The translations under genes and the position numbers were made by a program. The notes beneath the pieces were generated by a model. It was given only the letters and a program-made list of their open reading frames with translations, was not told the DNA's origin and did no database searches. From NCBI GenBank assembly GCA_947632275.1, contig CANROR010000007.1:1-29337 (forward strand): DNA of 29,337 bases, given 5' to 3'. The DNA is from an uncultured Bacilli bacterium. Its GTDB lineage: Bacteria > Bacillota_I > Bacilli_A > RF39 > UBA660. Every line of letters starts with the position of its first letter. Within the stretch, counting starts at the first letter, position 1. This document shows, piece by piece, positions 23,603 to 29,337 of the stretch.

Positions 23603-24628
23603 TTAACTATATTTTTCTTTAAATACTAAAAATTCATTATAATTATTTGTAAAATAAACGGCTCCAGTTTTTATATCCGCGAAAAAGTAAATATAATCAG
23701 TATCGGCCGGATTAAATACCGCTTTAAGACTATCTAAACTAGAACTACAAATAGGTCCAACTGGTAATCCAATCAAATCACTTCGTCTTGTATTATAAGG
23801 ATTTTGATTATCTAAATCACTGGTTGTCAGATCTTCTTTTAAATCTTTTTTAACTCCATAGTAGGAAGTTACATCCATTCCTAAGTTCATTTGCATACTT
23901 AATCTTTTATTAATTACTTGCGCTACTTTAGCTCGATCTTCACTCGTAATCGCTTCTTTTTCCACAATGGAGGCCATCGTTAAAATATCATGGATATTGT
24001 AATCTTTATTATCGCCGGCCGCCGCTTCGACCTTTTCCCCCATTGCCTTAAGTAATTTGTCAATGATATCTTCAAAGGTGGCCGTTTTATAAAATTCATA
24101 AGTGTCAGGATATAAATAACCTTCTAAAGGATAATATAAATCTTTATTTAAAATATCGTCGGTTAAAAAACTATATTTAGCAATCAATTCTTTTAAATAA
24201 GTTTGATCACTTAATTTTTTTAATAAATCTTCTTTGGACCAATTAAAGTTTTTCGCAATTAAATCAACATAATCAACTAATCGCATGCCTTCGACAAAGG
24301 TAATTCTTAAAGTATTGCCTTTATTAGTACCTTTAGCTAATTTATTAATAATTTCTTTTAAATTCATGGCTTTATTTAATTTATAAGTACTAGCCTTAAT
24401 GACTGTTTTATTTAATTTTAGATAAATATAACCAACATATTTATTTTTAATTAAACCGGCCGCATATAAATTATCAATAACTTCTCGACTAGTGGTTCCC
24501 GTATCAACCGTAAATGTAATATCTTTAGCATCTTTCGAAACGGGACCAAGATTAATAAAATAAAATACAACTAGTCCTAAACAAATTAGAAAAAGACTAG
24601 CAATAATGCCAATTATCCACTTTTTCAT
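23603..24628 (-). CDS. mltG: endolytic murein transglycosylase MltG
   Basis: Cleaves nascent peptidoglycan strands to set glycan length. 341 residues. A single N-terminal membrane helix (KKWIIGIIASLFLICLGLV) anchors the extracytoplasmic part. The YceG domain shows EGYLYPDTYEF, TMASIVEKEAITSEDRAKVA (with the catalytic Glu) and NPYNTRRSDLIGLPVGPICS. The start overlaps the yrzB gene by 4 nt (ATGA). A cell wall is therefore present, which argues against a wall-less Mollicute. Confidence 0.97.
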   Translation of the reverse strand: MKKWIIGIIASLFLICLGLVVFYFINLGPVSKDAKDITFTVDTGTTSREVIDNLYAAGLIKNKYVGYIYLKLNKTVIKASTYKLNKAMNLKEIINKLAKGTNKGNTLRITFVEGMRLVDYVDLIAKNFNWSKEDLLKKLSDQTYLKELIAKYSFLTDDILNKDLYYPLEGYLYPDTYEFYKTATFEDIIDKLLKAMGEKVEAAAGDNKDYNIHDILTMASIVEKEAITSEDRAKVAQVINKRLSMQMNLGMDVTSYYGVKKDLKEDLTTSDLDNQNPYNTRRSDLIGLPVGPICSSSLDSLKAVFNPADTDYIYFFADIKTGAVYFTNNYNEFLVFKEKYS

Positions 24629-24900
24629 TTTTTCTCATCACCCTTTTTTGTTCTTTTTTCAATTTGCGCTAATAAATCATCTAATAACGCCAATTTTTCT
24701 TCATCCTTGACCGTTTTTATAACAACATCTTCCCCGTTTTCTTCTAAAAGGCCGGCATAGACAATTATATCACCCAAATCATTTTTTTCTTGATTCGTAT
24801 ATAAAATATAACTACCTTTTTCGCCTTTAAGTTCAACTTTTAAGAGAATATCATATTTTACCTTTTTCCCATCAATTTCGATTTCTAATTTATTATTCAT
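24625..24900 (-). CDS. yrzB: DUF1292 protein (YrzB family)
   Basis: 91 residues, acidic. The order of short strands (IEIDGKKVKYDILLKVELKGEKGSYILYT, in two parts of under 20 residues) and the conserved position between ruvX and mltG identify the DUF1292/YrzB family. No enzymatic motif is known. Overlaps ruvX by 8 nt and mltG by 4 nt. Confidence 0.85.
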   Translation of the reverse strand: MNNKLEIEIDGKKVKYDILLKVELKGEKGSYILYTNQEKNDLGDIIVYAGLLEENGEDVVIKTVKDEEKLALLDDLLAQIEKRTKKGDEKK

Positions 24901-25312
24901 TTTCTCTTCCTTTTAAATAACGTTCTAATATTATGCTAGCCGCAACGGCATCAACAATGGCTTTTTCTTTAATTTTTTTATTGCCCGTGGCTTTTAATAT
25001 ATTTAAAGCTTCAACGGTACTTAAACGTTCATCTTCTAAATGTACATTGATATTTAAAGCATCTAATTCTTTTTTAAAATCTAAGCTTCTTTGACTCGCA
25101 AAGCCTTCGGAATTATCCATATTCTTGGGATACCCTAAAACAATATCAGTAATTTGTTTTTCCTTAATTATTTGCTTGAGTTCGGCGATAATCAAAGTAT
25201 AATCGCCATCTTTAAATTTTAAGACCTTAAGCGGTAAAGCAATTTTATTGCTAGGATCACTAATAGCTATGCCCAAGGTTTTCGTGCCTAAATCTAAACC
25301 TAAAGTTCGCAT
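24893..25312 (-). CDS. ruvX: Holliday junction resolvase-like RuvX (YqgF)
   Basis: 139 residues with an RNase H-like fold. Motifs: MRTLGLDLGTKTLGIAISD (first catalytic Asp7), IVLGYPKNMDNSEG and HLEDERLSTVEAL; the terminal Asp lies in AIVDAVAASIILERYL. Thought to process Holliday junctions or the 5' end of 16S rRNA precursor. The ATG follows AGGTCGATAAA. The ireB stop is one base upstream, so the genes are cotranscribed. Confidence 0.95.
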   Translation of the reverse strand: MRTLGLDLGTKTLGIAISDPSNKIALPLKVLKFKDGDYTLIIAELKQIIKEKQITDIVLGYPKNMDNSEGFASQRSLDFKKELDALNINVHLEDERLSTVEALNILKATGNKKIKEKAIVDAVAASIILERYLKGRENE

Positions 25313-25313
25313 T

Positions 25314-25556
25314 TTATCGACCTAAATAAGCATTAATGATAGCCATTAAAATTTCACTGCGATCATATTTTTGAATTTTCTTCCGCGCATTATTATAAGA
25401 CGTAATATATTTTTCGTCCCCCGTAAGAAGAAAACCTACCAGTTGATTGGTCGCATTGTAACCTCGGGCTTCTATTGCTTCAATTATTTCATTTAAATTT
25501 ATTAAAATTAATTCTTGTCTTAATTCTTTGACATCGAAAATGCTTGTATTATCCAT
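25314..25556 (-). CDS. ireB: IreB/UPF0297 family regulatory phosphoprotein
   Basis: 80 residues. The family core is present: EIIEAIEARGYNATNQLVGF, LLTGDEKYIT, NNARKKIQKYDRSEI and the N-terminal TSIFD, whose Thr is the usual phosphorylation site. In Enterococcus IreB is a substrate of the IreK Ser/Thr kinase and affects cephalosporin resistance. GGAGTG lies before the ATG at 25556. An upstream in-frame ATG (MCWSDA...) would overlap that site and is rejected. First gene of the ireB-ruvX-yrzB-mltG-trmR-trhP operon. Confidence 0.93.
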   Translation of the reverse strand: MDNTSIFDVKELRQELILINLNEIIEAIEARGYNATNQLVGFLLTGDEKYITSYNNARKKIQKYDRSEILMAIINAYLGR

Positions 25557-25578
25557 AGCATCACTCCAACACATAACA

Positions 25579-25607
25579 ATTTTATCATTATTTTAGGGGT
25601 TACGCAA
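25579..25607 (-). promoter_or_regulatory. promoter of the ireB-to-trhP operon
   Basis: TTGCGT (25602-25607), 17-nt spacer, TAAAAT (25579-25584), between the stop of the hypothetical gene and ireB. Confidence 0.65.
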
Positions 25608-25612
25608 GCAAA

Positions 25613-26902
25613 CTATCGTTCCAGTTTTAATATTTTATCGTTATCTTCACCTAAAATAAGATCCGTGTAATAATTAAAATTGCGATGATGACTATTTTTT
25701 TGTAATATATTAATTACTTGTTCATCTTTAGTTACTTCATAGTAAGAAGAAACAAATAAAAGTTTTTTGATGGTATTTATATCATAATCTTTTTTAAAAA
25801 TATCTTCACAAAAATAATAAGCTTCATTGGCAAAATCATGTAAAGGTTCTTCTTCCCCGATTAATTCAGTTTCCTCCACGTCTAACCTATTAGCTTCTAC
25901 TTCTTCCGGATTTAAAAGTTCCATGGTTGGATCATCTAAAACATATAAAAGGCGCTTATAAGTTGTTTCTAAATTATGATTTTCGCCATATTTGGCAATA
26001 AAATCTTCAATTTTTTCTAAATAAGCATAACAAAATTTTAACTCGTCAGGTTCAAAAAGCGCCGTAGCTTCTAAAACTTCTGGGAATTCTTCGACTTCTT
26101 CTTCCTCTTCCGTTTCTAAAGCTTGAGACCATTTATAACTCATTACATCTTCAATCATCATCAATAATTTTTCTTGAGCTAAATCTTTACTATTAAAGAT
26201 AGCCTTATTAAAATAATTACACATTTTATCCATAATATCTGATTCTGAACCATGATAATATGAACTATTCTTAAATTCTTCGAAATCCATAGGGAAAAAC
26301 ATATCTTCATCATTCATTTGCACTAAAACATTTAAAAAACAAAGAATGATGTCTTCAGAACATTGATTTAAATTATTTAAAAATAAAATTCTTTTTAAGG
26401 CATAAGAAGCCATTGTTTCTTCTGTTTCCGTATTTTTTAAGTAATCCTTTTCAATTTCTTTTTCCATCGCTAAAGCTTTTTTCAAAATATTAGGAATATT
26501 CGTAATATCTAAAGTTTTAAGAATATCAATATCTTCTAAAAATTCTAAAAAACGATTATTAATTTGCTCTTCCTTTATTTCTTGTTCTGCCAAATGCCAA
26601 GTATCATTATAATTGACCTGACCGGCAATCTTTAAAGCATCCCCATCTTTTTGAAAATATTGACCATATTTTTCGAAAAATTTATTAAGGTAATCACGAT
26701 CTTCTAAAAAGACAATTTCGCCATGCCAATCTGCAAAGTCACCCATAATTTTGTTCAAATAATAATTAATTTTAGTCGTATTTAAAACTTCGGTTATAAA
26801 TTTTTCTAAATTACTTATCTTTAAAACCTTTTTATTTTCATATTTCAGAATATTTGTAAAGGCACTTAAAATTAAAAAATTATATGGTATTTCAATATTC
26901 AT
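25613..26902 (-). CDS. uncharacterised acidic protein, operon partner of the next upstream gene
   Basis: 429 residues, not recognised. It is strongly acidic, with a run of glutamates around residue 285 (ETEEEEEVEEFPE) and a second acidic stretch near 345-360. Secondary structure looks all-helical; there are no transmembrane segments or signal peptide, so it is probably cytosolic. One Trp/His-containing stretch (GDFADWHGEIVFLEDRDYL) could mark a fold core. The start ATG overlaps the preceding stop by one base (TAATG) with GGAGG 9-10 nt before it, so it is translationally coupled. Function cannot be given. Confidence 0.7.
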   Translation of the reverse strand: MNIEIPYNFLILSAFTNILKYENKKVLKISNLEKFITEVLNTTKINYYLNKIMGDFADWHGEIVFLEDRDYLNKFFEKYGQYFQKDGDALKIAGQVNYNDTWHLAEQEIKEEQINNRFLEFLEDIDILKTLDITNIPNILKKALAMEKEIEKDYLKNTETEETMASYALKRILFLNNLNQCSEDIILCFLNVLVQMNDEDMFFPMDFEEFKNSSYYHGSESDIMDKMCNYFNKAIFNSKDLAQEKLLMMIEDVMSYKWSQALETEEEEEVEEFPEVLEATALFEPDELKFCYAYLEKIEDFIAKYGENHNLETTYKRLLYVLDDPTMELLNPEEVEANRLDVEETELIGEEEPLHDFANEAYYFCEDIFKKDYDINTIKKLLFVSSYYEVTKDEQVINILQKNSHHRNFNYYTDLILGEDNDKILKLER

Positions 26903-27588
26903 TATTTATTCCTCCTATTTTTTTGGCGAATTAAACGAAATTCTGATAGAATCTCTTCTTGCTCAGCTTGATATTCTTTTTTATCTTTGATATATCCTAA
27001 CCGATTTAACAAATAGATAAACCGACTAAACTCAGGATCAAGACAATCGTCACTTACACCATAGCTTTTTAATAGCTCGGGAACACTCCAATTTAGATTT
27101 GGTTCCCCATATGTATCGACAAAAGTTCTTATATCTTGAATAATTTCCGCCTTTTCAATTTCACCAATTTTATCATCAATTAATTTAAGTAAATTTTCTT
27201 TTTGCGCCTTTTCTTTTTGTAATTGGCTAATTTTGTCTTTAATTTGACTTATTTTTGTAGGCTTACTATTAATAGCTTTTATAGTTTTTTTACCCATATC
27301 TAAACCGATTAAAGTCATTAAAAAAACATCTATTGAATTAACAATTAACTTAGCATTAATATTGGAAATATTAAGATAATTAAGTAAAAATAAAATTAAT
27401 AATGAACAACCTTCATATGCTAATTTTAAATCTAAATCAGTTTCTTTATTTTCCATTATTTCCAGTTTATTTTCTTTTTGTCGAATAATATCATCAATTT
27501 TAAGTTCTTTTAATAAACTTTTATAGGCCTGCAATTGGTCTTTATTAGCACTTTGCCTAATTTCTTGTTCTAATTTTGTAAAATCCAT
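26902..27588 (-). CDS. uncharacterised coiled-coil protein with a central hydrophobic hairpin
   Basis: About 228 residues, not recognised. The layout is a helical N-terminus (EIRQSANKDQLQAYKSLLKE), a hydrophobic central section (~60-105) that could be one or two membrane helices (LLILFLLNYLNI, LIVNSIDVFLMTLIGLDMG), a coiled coil (~115-155, KDKISQLQKEKAQKENLLKL) and a basic C-terminus. I used the ATG at 27588, which has GGTGG 5 nt upstream, instead of the TTG five codons earlier. It carries its own promoter and is followed without gap by the acidic partner gene. A membrane-linked complex of the two products is a guess. Confidence 0.7.
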   Translation of the reverse strand: MDFTKLEQEIRQSANKDQLQAYKSLLKELKIDDIIRQKENKLEIMENKETDLDLKLAYEGCSLLILFLLNYLNISNINAKLIVNSIDVFLMTLIGLDMGKKTIKAINSKPTKISQIKDKISQLQKEKAQKENLLKLIDDKIGEIEKAEIIQDIRTFVDTYGEPNLNWSVPELLKSYGVSDDCLDPEFSRFIYLLNRLGYIKDKKEYQAEQEEILSEFRLIRQKNRRNK

Positions 27589-27609
27589 TACTACCACCGT
27601 CAATAACTT

Positions 27610-27638
27610 ATGTTAGCACAACTCCCAGTTGATTACAA
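27610..27638 (-). promoter_or_regulatory. promoter of the two-gene hypothetical operon
   Basis: TTGTAA (27633-27638), 17-nt spacer, TAACAT (27610-27615) with an extended TGC. The spacer contains the small inverted repeat AACT-GGG-AGTT. Confidence 0.65.
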
Positions 27639-27658
27639 CCAAATTTTTTGAAAAATTA

Positions 27659-27687
27659 TTGCATAAATAATTTATTTATGTTACTAT
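27659..27687 (+). promoter_or_regulatory. promoter of the tRNA pair
   Basis: TTGCAT (27659-27664), 17-nt spacer, TACTAT (27682-27687), 13 nt before the first tRNA base. Confidence 0.7.
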
Positions 27688-27700
27688 TAAATAGTCTTAT

Positions 27701-27777
27701 GGACCTCTAGCTCAGTTGGTTAGAGCAATCGGCTCATAACCGATCGGCCGTAGGTTCGAGTCCTACGAGGTCCACCA
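27701..27777 (+). tRNA. tRNA-Ile2 (anticodon CAU, lysidine-modified)
   Basis: 77 nt with encoded CCA. Acceptor GGACCTC/GAGGTCC, D-arm with CAGTTGGTTAGAGC, anticodon CAT at 27735-27737, T-arm GTAGG-TTCGAGT-CCTAC. The anticodon alone would say Met. The GGACCT acceptor and overall sequence follow the minor Ile tRNA of Bacilli, in which TilS converts C34 to lysidine to read AUA, rather than initiator or elongator Met. Confidence 0.88.
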
Positions 27778-27782
27778 TTCAT

Positions 27783-27867
27783 GCAGGTGTGGCGGAATTG
27801 GCAGACGCACTAGACTTAGGATCTAGCGAAGTAATTCGTGGGGGTTCGACTCCCTTCACCTGCACCA
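27783..27867 (+). tRNA. tRNA-Leu (anticodon UAG)
   Basis: 85 nt with encoded CCA and a long class II variable arm. Acceptor GCAGGTG/CACCTGC, anticodon TAG at 27817-27819 within the CTTAGGA loop. It begins 6 nt after tRNA-Ile2, so the two are cotranscribed. Confidence 0.95.
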
Positions 27868-27878
27868 TTCATGGACCT

Positions 27879-27901
27879 AAAATCCCTTCGGGGATTTTTT
27901 T
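27879..27901 (+). terminator. terminator of the tRNA operon with a UUCG tetraloop
   Basis: AAAATCCC pairs with GGGATTTT around the ultra-stable TTCG tetraloop, followed by T residues. Confidence 0.92.
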
Positions 27902-27904
27902 GTT

Positions 27905-28012
27905 GGACTAAACCTCCGGCCGTTCGGATATTAAACAACATAATTTTTTCAAAATTTAACCTTTTTTCGACAAAAAACGCTCTAACCAACTGTTAAGATA
28001 GCTAATTACAGA
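27905..28012 (-). pseudogene. tRNA fossil, interrupted, opposite strand
   Basis: On the minus strand CAGTTGGTTAGAGC (27979-27992) is identical to the D-arm of the tRNA-Ile2 above. 27905-27928 resembles its variable/T-arm (CCGAACGGCCGGAGGTTT against CCGATCGGCCGTAGGTTC). Both pieces are in tRNA order. About 50 nt of AT-rich sequence replaces the anticodon arm and the acceptor stem no longer pairs. It is not a functional tRNA. Confidence 0.55.
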
Positions 28013-28026
28013 AAGTAGGAATAAAT

Positions 28027-28755
28027 ATAAATTCATTTAATTATTTAATTTCGATTTTTAAAGAAATTAACCAAAAAGGATACATAAAAGGCGTAAATAA
28101 TAATTTAATTAATGCTAGTGGTTTAACTTTTGAAAAACTAATTGGTAAAAAGGTCGATTCTTTATTTTTTCCTGATTTTTATGGAATTGAAATTAAAACT
28201 ACGCAAAGATTTAGCAGATATGACATAAAACTATTTTCTCAAGCCTTTGAAAGACCTAGTTTTTTTGAAAATAATGAATTAATTCAAAAATACGGAACGG
28301 AAAATAAAAAGATTATTCTTAATTTAAAAATTAATAATCGAATTCTATTTAACAATCATTATTTTGAATTAATTTGTGATGATATTAATGAATGTCTAGC
28401 CCTAAATATATACGACTTAAACAATAATTTAATCGAAAAAAGAGGATTTGTTTATTATCAAACCTTAGAAGAAAAATTATTATTAAAAATGCATAAATTG
28501 GCCTTAATTTACGCTAGTAAGAAAAAAATTAATAACGATTTATATTTTCGTTATTATAAAATCGAATGTTTTTGTTTGAAAGACTTTGCTACATTTTTAG
28601 ACTTAATTAAAAAAGATATTATTAAAATTACTCTTTTATTATCTAAACAAAATACTAAAGTAAAAGAAGTAAATAGAAATAAAGGTTTAGTTTTCAACAT
28701 TGGAAAACTAAACATCGAAAAATTATTTAATAAAATATATTCTTTCGAAAACTAA
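28027..28755 (+). CDS. MvaI/BcnI-family restriction endonuclease with a non-standard AUA start
   Basis: The reading frame is open from 28006 to the stop at 28753-28755, but contains no ATG, GTG or TTG before 28489, well inside the conserved domain. The ribosome-binding stretch GAAAGTAGGA (28011-28020) is 6 nt before an ATA at 28027, which gives 242 residues. Family features are seen: YIKGVNNNLINASGLTFEKL, the PD-(D/E)XK core FFPDFYGIEIKTTQ (Asp50, Glu55, Lys57), IKLFSQAF and the C-terminal VNRNKGLVFNIG. MvaI and BcnI are type II enzymes that nick or cut CC(W/S)GG-type sites. No DNA methyltransferase is adjacent. The frame is intact, so either AUA is used or a start mutation has silenced the gene. 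A terminator follows. Confidence 0.78.
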   Translation: MNSFNYLISIFKEINQKGYIKGVNNNLINASGLTFEKLIGKKVDSLFFPDFYGIEIKTTQRFSRYDIKLFSQAFERPSFFENNELIQKYGTENKKIILNLKINNRILFNNHYFELICDDINECLALNIYDLNNNLIEKRGFVYYQTLEEKLLLKMHKLALIYASKKKINNDLYFRYYKIECFCLKDFATFLDLIKKDIIKITLLLSKQNTKVKEVNRNKGLVFNIGKLNIEKLFNKIYSFEN

Positions 28756-28784
28756 AATAAATAGACAATAAGTCTATTTATTTT
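28754..28784. terminator. bidirectional terminator between convergent genes
   Basis: A perfect 13-bp stem (AAAATAAATAGAC / GTCTATTTATTTT) with a 5-nt loop. It begins at the endonuclease stop codon and includes the last codons of the minus-strand gene. Confidence 0.9.
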
Positions 28785-29193
28785 GTAACATATTAAGTAA
28801 ATCAATTTTAAACATATCTTTAGAAGCATTGGCCTTAGAAATCATAATTCCTTTATAAGTTGTAAGTTCAGATCTATGACCTTCAAGTAAGATATCGGCA
28901 GGGGTAATACTTTCAAGCATAACCACCGCTTCTTTTTTATGAACCGTATAAATTAATTTTACTTCACCATGAATTTTCGTAAACATCTTGTCACTTGGTA
29001 ATTTAAGTTCATATGTTTCTGTTCCTTTTTTCTTATTAGTAGAAACCAAATTACCTAGGAAATTACCATTTCTTAAAGCTGGATAATATTCAAAGCTTAA
29101 TTTCTTAAAAGCAAGCATATTATACTTCTTTATCGCTCTTTCCAATTTTCTAAATTCATTTTCATTTACATAATCAAGAACATAACCTTTCAT
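28774..29193 (-). CDS. hypothetical protein, 139 residues
   Basis: Not recognised. A soluble mixed alpha/beta protein: an N-terminal helix with many Lys/Glu (FRKLERAIKKYNMLAFKKLS) followed by alternating strands (TETYELKLP, GEVKLIYTVHKKEAVVMLES) and a short C-terminal helix. No signal peptide or membrane segment. The start is the ATG at 29193, with AAGGGGG eight nt upstream, rather than an ATG 13 codons earlier. It has a strong promoter and ends in a terminator, so it is monocistronic and probably well expressed. Confidence 0.75.
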   Translation of the reverse strand: MKGYVLDYVNENEFRKLERAIKKYNMLAFKKLSFEYYPALRNGNFLGNLVSTNKKKGTETYELKLPSDKMFTKIHGEVKLIYTVHKKEAVVMLESITPADILLEGHRSELTTYKGIMISKANASKDMFKIDLLNMLQNK

Positions 29194-29220
29194 TATCTCT
29201 ACCCCCTTAATTACGTAATC

Positions 29221-29249
29221 AGTATAGCACATTTTAAAAATTTTGTCAA
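29221..29249 (-). promoter_or_regulatory. sigma-A promoter of the 139-residue hypothetical gene
   Basis: TTGACA (29244-29249), 17-nt spacer, TATACT (29221-29226) with an extended TGC. Among the best promoters in the window. Confidence 0.8.
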
Positions 29250-29296
29250 ATTTATGTCAAATTGTTAATTTAAAAATGAAGTGCAACAAAACAACA

Positions 29297-29325
29297 TTGA
29301 AAAAGACATATGAATAATCTATAAT
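29297..29325 (+). promoter_or_regulatory. plus-strand promoter at the window edge
   Basis: TTGAAA (29297-29302), 17-nt spacer, TATAAT (29320-29325), directed out of the window. The gene it serves begins beyond 29337. Confidence 0.6.
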
Positions 29326-29337
29326 ATCTTTTCGTCG

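Noticed and set aside
27701..27777. Reading the CAU tRNA as tRNA-Met
   Set aside because: The acceptor stem and body match the minor Ile (lysidine) tRNA of Bacilli. A run of tRNAscan-SE with an isotype model would settle it.

Overview
The window looks like chromosomal DNA from an AT-rich, uncultured-type member of the Bacilli (Firmicutes, close to the Mollicutes/RF39-like gut lineages). This is inferred from gene order and AT content, not from a database match. TGA is used as a stop (dnaG, the YrrN-like gene), so the code is not the Mycoplasma code. Three Bacillus-type housekeeping blocks are preserved: dnaG-rpoD-trmK with yqfQ (8974-12665); uvrC, trxA, cvpA and rnhC (14800-19022); and ireB-ruvX-yrzB-mltG-trmR-trhP-like-trhP-greA (20479-25556).

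Layout. 55-2769: an XRE-type regulator, mnmA, a SpoIIM-like membrane protein and a tiny DUF4044/Prli42-like membrane peptide. 2803-8856: two large cell-surface proteins (A at 2803-4152, B at 4663-6432) next to a prepilin peptidase and a PilC/GspF pilus platform protein. Between A and B lies a 412-bp cassette bounded by 36-bp imperfect inverted repeats. 8974-16569: yqfQ, trmK, rpoD, dnaG, a two-gene RnfD/RnfC-like pair and uvrC. 16635-19022: a one-domain YigZ protein, thioredoxin, CvpA and RNase HIII. 19039-20268: a third paralogue of the surface family (C). 20479-25556: greA and the mo5U34/mltG operon. 25613-27588: two uncharacterised genes in an operon. 27701-27867: tRNA-Ile2(CAU) and tRNA-Leu(UAG). 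28027-28755: an orphan MvaI/BcnI-type restriction endonuclease that lacks a normal start codon. 28774-29193: a hypothetical protein.

The most striking signal is a 45-47 bp module found upstream of each of the three surface genes. It is identical in all three copies except for the number of TA units: 10, 11 and 10. The TA tract is the spacer between a TTGAAT -35 and a TATAAT -10. Ten units give a 15-bp spacer and eleven give the optimal 17 bp. This is the expected layout of a slipped-strand, phase-variable promoter, as known for the TA tract of Haemophilus hif pili. If so, B would be ON and A OFF. C would have its phase-variable promoter OFF but carries a second fixed promoter (TTGAAT-17-TATAAT) between the module and its start.

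Other points of interest are a stripped-down RnfC/RnfD pair without the NADH/FMN motifs, a minus-strand tRNA fossil upstream of the restriction gene, and hairpin terminators embedded in the ends of convergent genes.
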